Shown here one piece after another: positions 35,720-45,368 of a DNA stretch of 64,000 nt. The stretch comes from CAZOKO01 sp964580455 (GTDB lineage: Bacteria; Desulfobacterota; WTBG01): assembly GCA_964580455.1 (NCBI GenBank), contig CAZOKO010000001.1, positions 1 to 64,000 on the forward strand, given 5' to 3'. A program made the translations under genes and the position numbers. Under the pieces are notes generated by a model. It did no database searches, was not told the DNA's origin, and saw only the letters and a program-made list of their open reading frames with translations. Numbering within the stretch: the first letter of the stretch is position 1; every line of letters begins with the position of its first letter.

Positions 35720-36811
35720 CTACTCACTACGAATGCCAACAAGATGCCGATAACTATAGATAGACCGAGATGATTGGTTGCCGCGTAACAGCTTACGAAC
35801 AAAGCTCCTTACGAATCGCCTGACTGAGACCCTGCCATGATCAGGCCCAGTATCTATAACTGTATATGGAACGTCCAACACTTTTACTCTCGTCAAATCA
35901 TAGTATCGAGATAGGACAGAGCTCACTGTAGTAAGCTGCGAATTATATCGAGACCTCTCCCGGTTTAAACTGTAGAGGTTGGGACACTCTAACTGATAAA
36001 CCTTTCGCACATAATGATCGACCAACTCGGTGGTCATCTCTTGGAACGAAACCATGTTGATAGTCAAGTCAAGCTGCTCCACCCGGATGTCATCCAGGAA
36101 GTAATGCGGCAAAAAGATAAAGTCATAGGATTTATAATCTTTCAGAAGGGTTGCCATTGGTCCATCACCGTATGTAAGTACGGAAGCGGATGGGAATAAC
36201 GTTCTTAGATAGACAGCAGAGAAAAGTAATGTCTGAGGTAAATCTATGATGATGTAAGTAATGTTCGGACACAATGTCTTGAACTGATAAGCAAATCCCC
36301 CCCACCCAGCGCCAATCTCCATGACGACCTTCTTCCCCTTCCCTGAGTTGGCGCGAAATTGCGCAAGCAGCCCTGCTTTGCTCAAGGCGATCAAAGACTC
36401 GTAGTATTTTAACGTGTCAACGTTGAACAGAGCACCATCAATTAGGTGGCCAAATCCCCCAAGTAGTGGAGACTCAGACACCAGCAAATTGCTGTCATCT
36501 TGTTGTCGCAGTACCTGCAACTTTCTGGCAAATGCTTCTCGCTGATGTGTATGATGGCCCCGATAGTCGAAGACGCGCACTCCGGTTAGGTGATAGCAAT
36601 GATGCCTCAGCTTTTCGATTATTAGGGGAGAAGCATCAAGCATGTACTCAAAGCCTGCCAGTTCCTCTTCCCAATAATTGCTGAGATTGTCGGTGTGAGC
36701 AGCGACATGGTTTATCATCTTAAATACGACTTCACGTACTTCAAGGTAAATGCGATACTCTCTACTTCGTCTGGCATTCTCTACAGAATCCACTAAAGCA
36801 CTATATCTCAT
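35720..36811 (-). CDS. Putative sugar O-methyltransferase
   Basis: A 363-residue protein of the putative sugar O-methyltransferase type found in surface-polysaccharide clusters. The SAM-binding motif VVMEIGAGWGGFAYQFK lies near residue 170, after a helical N-terminal domain. YIIIDLPQTLLFSAVYL and the VSFQEMTTELVDHYVRKVY block follow. The likely job is to methylate a sugar hydroxyl, perhaps at the non-reducing end. It is in the same minus-strand run as wzt. Confidence 0.75.
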   Translation of the reverse strand: MRYSALVDSVENARRSREYRIYLEVREVVFKMINHVAAHTDNLSNYWEEELAGFEYMLDASPLIIEKLRHHCYHLTGVRVFDYRGHHTHQREAFARKLQVLRQQDDSNLLVSESPLLGGFGHLIDGALFNVDTLKYYESLIALSKAGLLAQFRANSGKGKKVVMEIGAGWGGFAYQFKTLCPNITYIIIDLPQTLLFSAVYLRTLFPSASVLTYGDGPMATLLKDYKSYDFIFLPHYFLDDIRVEQLDLTINMVSFQEMTTELVDHYVRKVYQLECPNLYSLNRERSRYNSQLTTVSSVLSRYYDLTRVKVLDVPYTVIDTGPDHGRVSVRRFVRSFVRKLLRGNQSSRSIYSYRHLVGIRSE

Positions 36812-36837
36812 TAAGACCCTCCATCATCATTCTTGCG

Positions 36838-37542
36838 CTACTTCACACGACGCAGCCACCCGTATTGGTGAAACGAAAATAGATTTCGCCGCCATAGCTT
36901 GTCATCTCGAACAAAGTTGCTGTTGTTTCTTAAGAACTCGTTTACTGCTTCAAGTGGACCAGGTCCGAAATCAGGGACAACAGGGTGTCCGTTAATATTC
37001 GTGTCCTCCACAACAAGGTAACAACCCACATCAACAAATCGGCTATATATTTCAAGTTCTCTTAAGACGTGTTCATAACTGTGATCCGAGTCCAATGACA
37101 CCAGCCCATTTTGTGTGGTGAGAAGGTCTTCTACAGACTCAACCGTTTTGGCATCAACCGAGTCTCCCTCTATTAGGTGGATTCTTGAATGGCTGAGACT
37201 TCTAGCTTCAGCGGTAGTTTCAATATCTATACCTATCACTATTGCGTCTGCATCAGCACCGATCAAGTCCAAGATGTGCGCAAAGTATAGGATTGAACCT
37301 CCATACGCTACACCTGTCTGCAAGATAAAGGCTGGCCTCTCATGATGTATGAGTTCTTGATAGAGCAAGAGGTCAAATGGCAGCTGTCTTATTGGGTATC
37401 CGAGATATTTGTTCTTCCTCCAGCCCCTGGTATTATAGTATAGGCGATGGAATCTATCTATGACTATTCTATCGATTAGTCGAAATATATTGGAACTCAG
37501 ACGAGACAACCTCATGTCTGCCAACCGTGGTTTTGTTTTCAT
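36838..37542 (-). CDS. Cephalosporin-hydroxylase-like (CmcI) methyltransferase-fold protein
   Basis: A 234-residue protein of the CmcI family, a Rossmann methyltransferase fold. [53 protein letters not shown] and [20 protein letters not shown] match the family. Members in polysaccharide clusters are thought to be sugar methyltransferases rather than antibiotic enzymes. The ATG at 37542 is preferred over a GTG six codons up. Confidence 0.8.
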   Translation of the reverse strand: MKTKPRLADMRLSRLSSNIFRLIDRIVIDRFHRLYYNTRGWRKNKYLGYPIRQLPFDLLLYQELIHHERPAFILQTGVAYGGSILYFAHILDLIGADADAIVIGIDIETTAEARSLSHSRIHLIEGDSVDAKTVESVEDLLTTQNGLVSLDSDHSYEHVLRELEIYSRFVDVGCYLVVEDTNINGHPVVPDFGPGPLEAVNEFLRNNSNFVRDDKLWRRNLFSFHQYGWLRRVK

Positions 37543-37659
37543 ATTTAGAATATACCTCACTCACTCCTATCCTAGAGCAATAGTATTCCCTGGCAAGAAC
37601 GGGCGCACTATACTCCAGAGCAGTCAGTCTCCTCCTTGGTCAGGATTTGGTGGCTCGGC

Positions 37660-38298
37660 TCAGGTAATTGACATGGATTTCTTAACAAGTATAGCATTTA
37701 ACAATGTTGGAAATAGAGCACAGGAATACTTACTACTCACAAGACCAAACCTCCGCATAATGCGCATAATCACAGTTGGGGCAAATATTTCCTGACGAGC
37801 GAGGTTGGCAGTGAGAGGTAACCTTTCCCCTCTGATTTTTGTGTAATAAAAGGACCTATCCTCTACTAGCTCACATTCAGGGAATAGAACTGATAAGGAA
37901 GCTGGGGTAAATCTCCAATAATCATCGGGAAATGTATGAATTTCCCAGACAAAAGGAACACTTATGAATATCACTCCTCTCTCGGCAAGGAATCTACTAA
38001 TATTCTCTGCCATCTTAAGTGGATACTTGCAATGCTCTAGGACACTAAAACAAATTACAGTCTTAAACTTTTCAATCCCCATTTTGTTTTTTATCAATTC
38101 ATAATCCGAAGTAAAATCACAAACAACATCAACGCCTTTACCCGGTTCCTGATCAACCCCTATGTAGGTTTCGGTCTTAAATAATTGTCTGAAGTCATTT
38201 GCATTTCCGTACTGTTTGCTTCCTACCTCCAAAATATGCCCTTCAACCATATGACGATTCTCAATTACGAAATCTAGTTGGTTTTGGTGTCCCGACAT
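37660..38298 (-). CDS. Class I SAM-dependent methyltransferase
   Basis: A 212-residue methyltransferase. HILEVGSKQYGNANDFRQLF is motif I, YIGVDQEPGKGVDVVCDFT motif II, and FKTVICFSVLEHCKYPLKMA motif IV. FVWEIHTFPDDYWRFTPASL is typical of polysaccharide-cluster methyltransferases. The ATG at 38298 overlaps the wzt stop (TAATG) and has AGGAG upstream, so it is translated right after wzt. That link suggests it caps the exported chain. Confidence 0.85.
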   Translation of the reverse strand: MSGHQNQLDFVIENRHMVEGHILEVGSKQYGNANDFRQLFKTETYIGVDQEPGKGVDVVCDFTSDYELIKNKMGIEKFKTVICFSVLEHCKYPLKMAENISRFLAERGVIFISVPFVWEIHTFPDDYWRFTPASLSVLFPECELVEDRSFYYTKIRGERLPLTANLARQEIFAPTVIMRIMRRFGLVSSKYSCALFPTLLNAILVKKSMSIT

Positions 38299-39602
38299 TA
38301 GCTTAGCTCCTGTCTTTTGGTAATCCATTGTAAGAGCGGGCGAACCACTCCGGGCATCTCTCCCCCCCAATCGCCACGCGCGGAATTGCCACTAGCATTA
38401 TCCACTATCTGAAAGGCTATAACGTCTTGCTCACGTACATGCTTGACAGTCGGACTTATCGTGCTGATCCCAGCGAAAACAAACACGGTCCCTTCCGCCA
38501 TGAGATTGGCGGGTATCCAGGCCATAGTGGTATAACATCCTGTGGGTCGAGGCTGTTGACGCCATTCAGGGTCTGTGTCTATGGCAGTGAAGATTACCAT
38601 ACCATACTGGTTGGTGAGACGAAAAACCGGTGTGAGTACGACATCAGGCTTGAGCACATTGTACCGCATTACGAGTGCAAAAGGTCGGCAAATATCAATC
38701 GCTTCACTTACCTTTCCATCTTCGTTCTGGACGTACACAGCTCGTAATCGAACTATATCGTCACCCGGTGCATTGTTGAGTTTACGCCATTCTCGCTTTG
38801 CCACAGTACCTAGATCAGACTGAAGATAGGTAGCTACAACCTGTTGAGAAGGCCCATCTTGTATAACCTGACCCTCATTCAACAATATCGTGCGTTGACA
38901 CAGTCGAGTAATAGACGGCATACTGTGAGAGACAAACAACACCGTCCGTCCGCCTACTCCGATCTCACCCATCTTCTCCAAGCATTTCTTCTGAAAGCGG
39001 ATATCCCCCACTGCCAGCACTTCATCCACTAGCAATATCTCCGGCTCCAAGTGGGCTGCCACAGCAAAGGCTAGGCGCACATACATACCGCTGGAATAGT
39101 ACTTCACTGGTGTGTCTACGAACTTCTCGAGCTCAGCAAAGGCCACGATCTCGTCGAACTTGCGGTCGATCTCGTCCCGTTTCATCCCCAGGATGGCGCC
39201 GCTGAGATAGACATTCTCCCGCCCGGTCAGCTCGGGGTGGAAGCCAGTGCCCACCTCCAGCAAGCTGCCCACCCTCCCGTGGATCTCAGCACGGCCTTCG
39301 GTCGGCTCGGTGATGCGGGAGAGGATCTTGAGCAGCGTGGTCTTGCCCATCCCGTTGCGTCCAATGATGCCTACAACTTCGCCATGTTTAACCTCGAATG
39401 AGACGTCCTTAAGTGCCCAGATGAAGTTAGTTGATGGCTGATGGCTCGTGGCTGATGGCCGATGGTCGGTTCTTCTAGCCCGACGGCGGAAAGGTGAAGA
39501 GAAGGCATTCGCTATGCTCTCCCGAAGAGTCTTATAGCCTACAAACTGACCTACACGATAAAGCTTACCTAAGTTTTCTGCTTTGATGGCGATGTTGCTC
39601 AT
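38298..39602 (-). CDS. wzt: Wzt-like ABC transporter ATPase with C-terminal glycan-binding domain
   Basis: A 434-residue ATPase of an O-antigen/capsule exporter. Walker A GIIGRNGMGKTTLLKIL is near residue 85, the signature VKYYSSGMYVRLAFAVA near 165, and Walker B PEILLVDEVLAVGD follows. Residues about 265-430 form a Wzt-C beta-sandwich domain, which in known systems recognises the modified chain end. The linker before the ATPase (about residues 44-57) is encoded by an intergenic-type repeat. The ATPase half is GC-rich relative to its neighbours. The ATG overlaps the stop of the four-helix-bundle gene (ATGA). Confidence 0.92.
   Translation of the reverse strand: MSNIAIKAENLGKLYRVGQFVGYKTLRESIANAFSSPFRRRARRTDHRPSATSHQPSTNFIWALKDVSFEVKHGEVVGIIGRNGMGKTTLLKILSRITEPTEGRAEIHGRVGSLLEVGTGFHPELTGRENVYLSGAILGMKRDEIDRKFDEIVAFAELEKFVDTPVKYYSSGMYVRLAFAVAAHLEPEILLVDEVLAVGDIRFQKKCLEKMGEIGVGGRTVLFVSHSMPSITRLCQRTILLNEGQVIQDGPSQQVVATYLQSDLGTVAKREWRKLNNAPGDDIVRLRAVYVQNEDGKVSEAIDICRPFALVMRYNVLKPDVVLTPVFRLTNQYGMVIFTAIDTDPEWRQQPRPTGCYTTMAWIPANLMAEGTVFVFAGISTISPTVKHVREQDVIAFQIVDNASGNSARGDWGGEMPGVVRPLLQWITKRQELS
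39431..39471. repeat. Dispersed-type GATGGCTGATGG repeat inside wzt
   Basis: Tandem GATGGCTGATGGCTCGTGG-like units lie in frame in the wzt coding sequence and encode a low-complexity Ser/His/Pro-rich stretch (PSATSHQPS) in the linker before the ATPase core. Such units are normally intergenic, so this looks like an insertion tolerated in frame. Confidence 0.6.
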
Positions 39603-39994
39603 GGATTATCCTTGATAGGAGACCGATGACCGTGGACGGGAACACCTAAAGCTTTCCGAAAAGCTTGCAATTTAACAAAAATCTCGTGCCCAAATTCCCT
39701 TATTTCCATAAGTAAATCACTGGATAAATAGTCTCGTCGTTCTATGATATCCAAACATGCTATTGTCTCCAAATAGGATCTCAAAGCCAATCCAAGAAAA
39801 CGGTTCTGCTCTGCATTGGTTTGTCCAGTTGAACCCTCTGCAATATTCAGCACGACAGAAGTTGCTGCTCGCTCTAATTGGTTCCGTAGATTGAATCGCT
39901 CTGAGACAGGTAGCTTGCTTGAACACCCATATATTTTGTCAACATAATCCAAAGCCAAACGGTAAACATCCAGACGCTGAAACTTGTATTTCAT
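39599..39994 (-). CDS. Four-helix bundle protein (S23/Avd-like)
   Basis: A 131-residue protein of the 23S-rRNA intervening-sequence/four-helix-bundle family. MKYKFQRLDVYRLALDYVDKIY, FNLRNQLERAATSVVLNIAEG and LRSYLETIACLDIIERRDYL are the family blocks. Function is not known; relatives include the Avd accessory protein of diversity-generating retroelements, but no reverse transcriptase is present here. GGAGG precedes the ATG at 39994. A further in-frame ATG at 40036 overlaps the wzm stop as ATGA, with the codons between made of an AGACAGGAGACAAGAGAC repeat. The C-terminal tail is also repeat-derived. It splits wzm from wzt. Confidence 0.85.
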   Translation of the reverse strand: MKYKFQRLDVYRLALDYVDKIYGCSSKLPVSERFNLRNQLERAATSVVLNIAEGSTGQTNAEQNRFLGLALRSYLETIACLDIIERRDYLSSDLLMEIREFGHEIFVKLQAFRKALGVPVHGHRSPIKDNP

Positions 39995-40032
39995 ATATCC
40001 TCCGTTTCCAGTCTCTTGTCTCCTGTCTGCTT

Positions 40033-40890
40033 TCATATCACATCAGCAAAGGTTCTTTCACTACGTCGGAAATAAAACGCCCCTGAAATCAATACCACTA
40101 TTACAATTATAACAGAGATGGCCATCAAAGAGCCAGGCGGCGCTTTACCTAAAAGAGCCCAGCGGAAACCCTCAATTACTCCAGCCATGGGATTAAATCC
40201 ATATATTATTTGAAATTTCTCTGGCAGGAGGCTCGATGAATAAACCACTGGCGATGCAAAAAGCCATAGTTGAATTACAAATGGTATTACATAGCGCACA
40301 TCGCGATATCTTACATTTATTGCCGAGAGCCATAGGCCCACTCCTAAAGCAGTCATCAACGTTAGAAGGATAAATGCTGGCAACCAGAGTATTTGGATAG
40401 TGGGAGGATAACCATAATAAAACATCATACCGATCAAAATAGTAAAGGCGATAGCAAAGTCAACCAGAGGGGAGAGGATACCAGAAAGGGGCATAACCAG
40501 CCTGGGGAAATATACTTTCCGAACGAGATTAGCATCCTGAACAAGGATGTTGCTTGAACGTGTTATGCCTTCAGCAAATAAGGTCCAGGGAAGCAATGCA
40601 GCATAATTAAACAGTGGATATGGGACCCCCTCTGAAGGAACTTTCGCCAGGTTGCCGAAGAATAGAGTAAATACTACCATCATAAAAAAGGGCTGGATAA
40701 TTGCCCAAGCAGCACCCAGGAGTGTTTGCTTATAGCGTACTTTAATCTCCCGCCAGGTGAGAAAATACATCAGTTCGCGATAGATCCATAAATCCCTTAA
40801 GTTTATTGGTATCCAACCCCTTGTGGGACGAATAACCACCATAGGCAATGAATTTATATTTGATTCACGCTTAAAGATATTCGCTTTCAT
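40033..40890 (-). CDS. wzm: ABC transporter permease for polysaccharide export (Wzm-like)
   Basis: A 285-residue ABC-2 type permease. REIKVRYKQTLLGAAWAIIQPFF is the conserved amphipathic N-terminal segment of Wzm/TagG/KpsM proteins. Six transmembrane helices can be picked out (about 60-85, 90-110, 140-165, 170-190, 200-215 and 255-275). GFNPMAGVIEGFRWALLG near the C-terminus is also typical. It works with Wzt to move lipid-linked glycan across the inner membrane. The stop overlaps the start of the downstream frame (ATGA). Confidence 0.92.
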   Translation of the reverse strand: MKANIFKRESNINSLPMVVIRPTRGWIPINLRDLWIYRELMYFLTWREIKVRYKQTLLGAAWAIIQPFFMMVVFTLFFGNLAKVPSEGVPYPLFNYAALLPWTLFAEGITRSSNILVQDANLVRKVYFPRLVMPLSGILSPLVDFAIAFTILIGMMFYYGYPPTIQILWLPAFILLTLMTALGVGLWLSAINVRYRDVRYVIPFVIQLWLFASPVVYSSSLLPEKFQIIYGFNPMAGVIEGFRWALLGKAPPGSLMAISVIIVIVVLISGAFYFRRSERTFADVI

Positions 40891-40957
40891 TCCTCAGTTA
40901 CCACTTTTCATATTATTCTAACAAACTTCACTTATCAGGCGTAATATACCATTAAGC

Positions 40958-41899
<942 letters not shown>

Positions 41900-42018
41900 T
41901 TATCTCACTAAGCAATCAAGTACTGTTCAAAACTTCAATACAGAGCACGGGGAATTTAAAAAAATATTCAATTAACTGTAGAGTTAAACTTTTTTCATGC
42001 AGTTTCGAATACTTTAGT

Positions 42019-43149
42019 TCATCTCTCAATCAACCTGTTCTCTGCCCAGCGAATGCCATGTTTCTGCAATATCTTTTTCCCATCACCTTTAGGGGTGAGA
42101 CCGGTAGATTCCACATCTGCATCTATCATTATCTTTACCAAGTCCTCAAACATCACTTTAGGTTCCCAATCCAATCTTTTTCTGGCTTTAGAAGTATCGG
42201 CAAGAAGATACCCTACCTCGGTAGGCCTAAAGTAGCGAGGGTCAATTTCGACAACAACATCTCCATGTTTAATATTTAACACACCCCTTTCTACTTCTTT
42301 GACAATTCCTTTTTCACCAAGACCGCTTACCTGCCATGCTATCTCAATACCTGCGTAACTAAAAGCAAGCTCCACAAACTCCTTTACTGAGTGACTTTCA
42401 CCCGTACCAATTACATAATCATCAGGCTCATCCTGTTGCAAGATAAGTCTCATACATTCAACATACTCTGGAGCAAATCCCCAGTCTCTTTTGGCCTCTA
42501 AGTTACCCAGATAGAGTTTCTTTTGCTTTCCTGCAAGAATATTAGCTATAGCTCTGGTAATTTTTCTGGTAACGAAAGTTTCTCCCCTCCTTGGGCTTTC
42601 ATGGTTGAACAGTATCCCATTGCAGGCAAACATTTTATATCCTTCTCTGTAATTTACTACCATCCAATAGGCATAGAGCTTTGCACAAGCATAAGGACTT
42701 CTCGGTTTAAAAGAGGTATCTTCATTCTGGGGAGGAGACGAGGTACCAAATATCTCCGAAGAGGAGGCTTGATAAAATTTCGTCTTGGTACCACTCCTCC
42801 TTAAGGCCTCAAGTAATCTTATGGTTCCAAGAGCTGAAATATCTCCTGTATACTCTGGCATGTCAAAACTTACTCGAACATGGCTTTGCGCACCCAAATG
42901 ATATATTTCATCTGGCTCAATGTTATAAATAATATTAGTAATCTGTTCGGCATTTGATAAGTCCCCATAATGGAGAAAGAGTCTTGCATTCGGCGTGTGA
43001 GGATCAACATAAATATGTTCAATTCTCTCAGTGTTAAATGTGCTTGCCCTCCTTATAATTCCATGGACTTCATACCCTTTTGATAAAAGAAGTTCAGCAA
43101 GATATGAACCATCTTGACCAGTAATACCGGTAATGAGAGCCTTTTTCAT
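42019..43149 (-). CDS. gmd: GDP-mannose 4,6-dehydratase
   Basis: A 376-residue SDR dehydratase making GDP-4-keto-6-deoxy-D-mannose. [54 protein letters not shown] and [21 protein letters not shown] are the Gmd motifs in order. It is somewhat longer than many because of an insertion near residues 270-310. GGAGGGTAAGA precedes the ATG. A promoter and a palindromic operator lie 35-76 bases upstream, making gmd the likely first gene of the long minus-strand glycan operon. Confidence 0.95.
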   Translation of the reverse strand: MKKALITGITGQDGSYLAELLLSKGYEVHGIIRRASTFNTERIEHIYVDPHTPNARLFLHYGDLSNAEQITNIIYNIEPDEIYHLGAQSHVRVSFDMPEYTGDISALGTIRLLEALRRSGTKTKFYQASSSEIFGTSSPPQNEDTSFKPRSPYACAKLYAYWMVVNYREGYKMFACNGILFNHESPRRGETFVTRKITRAIANILAGKQKKLYLGNLEAKRDWGFAPEYVECMRLILQQDEPDDYVIGTGESHSVKEFVELAFSYAGIEIAWQVSGLGEKGIVKEVERGVLNIKHGDVVVEIDPRYFRPTEVGYLLADTSKARKRLDWEPKVMFEDLVKIMIDADVESTGLTPKGDGKKILQKHGIRWAENRLIER

Positions 43150-43183
43150 TCTTACCCTCCGTATTAACTATTGTAATCCATAG

Positions 43184-43225
43184 TGTTCATTTTTTGAACA
43201 ATACCATCAAAAAAATTTATGTCAA
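43184..43225 (-). promoter_or_regulatory. gmd promoter with TGTTCA-N5-TGAACA operator
   Basis: TTGACA at 43225-43220, 16-base spacer, TATTGT at 43203-43198, overlapping a perfect palindrome TGTTCA-N5-TGAACA at 43184-43200. The same layout occurs at the regulator gene (54244-54287) and at 43466-43509 and 46487-46530. It would drive gmd and the genes downstream and be blocked when the palindrome is bound. Confidence 0.75.
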
Positions 43226-43272
43226 GTTCATTTTCATCTATTTTTAACCACGAAGCTCACGAAGGTTTACAA

Positions 43273-43551
43273 AGTGTTGAAATGTTACTTAGCCACAGAT
43301 TTCACAGATTTTCACAAGAAGGTATTTACAAAAACGCAAACTCACCTATGGCTTCAGCAACTGAAAAAGTTCTGTTTTTCAAATAGCTAATTCTTTATAT
43401 CTAAAATCTTAATAATCTGCGTTTATCTGCGTCCGAGAAATAAATTTCTCATAGTATAAATCCAGTGTTCAATTATTGAACATTGTAAACTAATATCGGA
43501 ATATGTCAAGATTTTCTTTAATATTTTGTAGTTATTCACCACAGGGAACAC
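43273..43551. repeat. ~270-bp direct repeat, copy 1 (gmd side)
   Basis: It begins AGTGTTGAAATGTT, then AGCCACAGATT, and ends TTCACCACAGGGAACAC. Copy 2 at 46303-46572 matches with about 15 base changes over ~240 compared by eye, in the same orientation. Both copies carry the promoter-operator and a shared middle segment containing ATCTGCGTTTATCTGCGTCC. The two copies enclose three MNT/HEPN modules. Confidence 0.85.
43466..43509 (-). promoter_or_regulatory. Promoter-operator in direct-repeat copy 1
   Basis: TTGACA at 43509-43504, 16-base spacer, TACAAT at 43487-43482, sharing one base with the palindrome TGTTCA-ATTAT-TGAACA at 43466-43482. It points towards gmd, about 320 bases away, so gmd may have two regulated promoters. 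Confidence 0.7.
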
Positions 43552-43640
43552 GGAGATGCACGAATCTGCAACCACGAAGTTTACAAAGTGTTGAAACAAA
43601 ATGACAAAACATGTAGATTATAAAGGCTCACATCTCAATC

Positions 43641-44057
43641 TTATACAAGAATCTTTTGAACGGCATCAATTATCTTTTTTGCATATTTGATACAGGTATT
43701 AGCATCTTCTTCACTATAAGCTTCATCTGGGGTAATATCCGGCAGGCCGTTTGGATACCTTGTAGGAATGTAGAATCGATCAAGAATAGTTGCTTCCCTT
43801 TTGAGGCTGAGTAGCGAGTTATAAACTTTTAAGTCAATATTTTCCAAATCATCAATCAATTTTTTTATCGAATGGCCCCAGGGATCAGCATCAACAAAAT
43901 ACCAAACTGATTTCAAAGCCTTCTCTCCTGCTTGCTGGGCATGAAAGCACGAGTGTGCAAACTTCCCATTCTTTTCCAAAATTACAGCCGTATCCAAATC
44001 ATCTGAAGCTGTTTTCAACCAGCGCTGAGCCTCATTCTTATTTTTATCAATGCTCAT
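43641..44057 (-). CDS. HEPN-domain protein
   Basis: A 138-residue all-helical HEPN protein, partner of the MNT protein encoded just upstream (11-base overlap). AQRWLKTASDDLDTAVILE, SCFHAQQAGEKALKSVWYF and TRYPNGLPDITPDEAYSEEDA with a long last helix are the family pattern. The clear Rx4-6H nuclease motif of active HEPN toxins is not obvious. It could be a toxin or a substrate-binding subunit for the nucleotidyltransferase. Confidence 0.85.
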   Translation of the reverse strand: MSIDKNKNEAQRWLKTASDDLDTAVILEKNGKFAHSCFHAQQAGEKALKSVWYFVDADPWGHSIKKLIDDLENIDLKVYNSLLSLKREATILDRFYIPTRYPNGLPDITPDEAYSEEDANTCIKYAKKIIDAVQKILV

Positions 44058-44367
44058 AAATAATTTTCCCTTTATACAAAATATCCTTAATAAAATGCCG
44101 GTGTGAAATTTTTTCCAGCTCTTCAGGCGTATAGATTAGTATGTCAACAGCATATCCCTTGAAAGTGCTGTAAATTTCATCAAACTGATCGTACCGCTCA
44201 AAGAACCGTTTATTCGTATCCATAATAATCATCAAATCCAAATCACTTTTCCTTGTTTCTTTGCCGATGGCATAAGATCCAAATAGAAAGGCTTTTTTAA
44301 CCTTACATTTTTGAAATATTGGAGTAAGTAATTCTTTGATTTTTGTAATACTATTATTTTTTTTCAC
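44047..44367 (-). CDS. MNT-type nucleotidyltransferase
   Basis: A 106-residue minimal nucleotidyltransferase. AFLFGSYAIGKETRKSDLDLMIIMD contains the intact Gly-Ser motif and the paired aspartates (given here in part: GSYAIG and SDLDL). Such proteins act as antitoxins that add AMP to HEPN partners. The start overlaps no upstream gene; the stop overlaps the HEPN start. Module 3 of the array. Confidence 0.88.
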   Translation of the reverse strand: MKKNNSITKIKELLTPIFQKCKVKKAFLFGSYAIGKETRKSDLDLMIIMDTNKRFFERYDQFDEIYSTFKGYAVDILIYTPEELEKISHRHFIKDILYKGKIIYEH

Positions 44368-44439
44368 TACATTTTCATCTCATTATTCAATTGGATATTT
44401 AAAGCTTTTATTACTTCTGGAAATAATACCTAATATGAT

Positions 44440-44497
44440 AACCACGAAACACACGAAGAGTAGCCACAGATTACACAGATTTTCACAGAATTTCACC
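44440..44497. repeat. ACCACGAA / AGCCACAGATT repeat between TA modules
   Basis: AACCACGAAACACACGAAGAG is followed by TAGCCACAGATTACACAG and ATTTTCACAG. The same two repeat types separate each MNT/HEPN module and form the left part of both direct-repeat copies. Confidence 0.7.
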
Positions 44498-44897
44498 TTT
44501 TCTCTGTCTTCCTTTTTATAATACTCTCTATAGTCTCAACAAATTTTAGGGCTTCATCATGCCAATTACTGACCTCATTCAAGTCAAAACGGAATAAGTC
44601 GGCATAATCACCCTTTTGTCTATTGTCAAATAATTTGTCATACATTTGAGCTAATTCTGGATTTACTAAACCAGTTTTAACAAAGTTTTGGTGAAAGAGA
44701 GAACGAACACCACTATGTTTAGCAGAAGATAGTCCATCCAAAAGTAACAAAGCAGAAACAGCGTAAAAACAGGCATAATAAAGACGATTAACAAAGGTAT
44801 TAGTATAACCCTGTTCGATGAGAATTTTAGCTTCCTCAAGAGATTCACGACTTCGCTCAAGCCGATAATTTACTAAGATAAGGGTTTCTTCGTTCAT
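44493..44897 (-). CDS. HEPN-domain protein
   Basis: A 134-residue HEPN protein of a different subfamily from its neighbours. NRLYYACFYAVSALLLLDG, KHSGVRSLFHQNFVKTG and DNRQKGDYADLF are the usual blocks of this group. The ATG at 44897 overlaps the stop of the upstream MNT gene (ATGA), the normal layout for this pair. Its catalytic status is not clear from the motif set. Module 2 of the array. Confidence 0.87.
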   Translation of the reverse strand: MNEETLILVNYRLERSRESLEEAKILIEQGYTNTFVNRLYYACFYAVSALLLLDGLSSAKHSGVRSLFHQNFVKTGLVNPELAQMYDKLFDNRQKGDYADLFRFDLNEVSNWHDEALKFVETIESIIKRKTEKR

Positions 44898-45241
44898 AAA
44901 ACAATACCTTCCCTTTGAATATTTTGACATAGTGGCATTGCATTATATAATGTAGAGTTCCAATCTTTTTCCCTCATCAGAATAACAGTTAATACAGCCC
45001 CTGTTTCAAGCTCTATTGAAAATAACTGCCGACGGAAAACATCCTCTCTATCAATGGTGACTTCACCATCTGTTAAAATAAGCAAATCATAATCTGATTC
45101 TGGTTCAGCATCTCCTCTTGCTCTCGAACCATAAAGAATAATTTTTGCAGAAGATTCAATGTTTTTGATAGCATTGCGAGATCTTTCCAATATATCCATT
45201 TCTAATTTATTTATAGCCTTATGGTCTTTCAGTTGTTTCAT
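44894..45241 (-). CDS. MNT-type nucleotidyltransferase
   Basis: A 115-residue nucleotidyltransferase. IILYGSRARGDAEPESDYDL carries the intact Gly-Ser motif and SDYDL aspartates near residues 37-56. It is coupled to the HEPN gene 44493-44897. Differences from the neighbouring MNT proteins show the modules are not recent copies of one another. Confidence 0.88.
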   Translation of the reverse strand: MKQLKDHKAINKLEMDILERSRNAIKNIESSAKIILYGSRARGDAEPESDYDLLILTDGEVTIDREDVFRRQLFSIELETGAVLTVILMREKDWNSTLYNAMPLCQNIQREGIVL

Positions 45242-45261
45242 ATTTTAACCAACTTACAAAC

Positions 45262-45363
45262 AACCACTAAGGTCACTAAAGACACAAAGTGTTAAAATGT
45301 TTAGCCACAGATTGCACGGATTTTTACAGGATTTTCTTTTTACTTCTTCGTGTGCTTCGTGGT
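45262..45363. repeat. ACCACTAAGG / AGCCACAGATT / TTCGTGTGCTTCGTGG repeats between TA modules
   Basis: AACCACTAAGGTCACTAAAG, then AAGTGTTAAAATGTTTAGCC, then CACAGATTGCACGGATTTTT and finally CTTCGTGTGCTTCGTGGTT. The outer ACCACTAAG and CTTCGTGG parts are inverted. The block separates modules 1 and 2. Confidence 0.7.
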
Positions 45364-45368
45364 TAAGA

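Larger units (their letters stand above)
43150..43640. other. 490-bp regulatory gap upstream of gmd
   Basis: It contains no gene. It holds the gmd promoter-operator, an ACCACGAAGCTCACGAAGG repeat (about 43247-43266), direct-repeat copy 1 with its own promoter-operator, and a CACCACAGGGAACACGG / ACCACGAAGTTTACAAAGTG block (about 43537-43600). Confidence 0.65.

Noticed and set aside
39599..40036. Diversity-generating retroelement, suggested by the Avd-like four-helix-bundle gene
   Set aside because: There is no reverse transcriptase gene and no template/variable repeat pair in the window; the gene is better called a stand-alone S23-family member.
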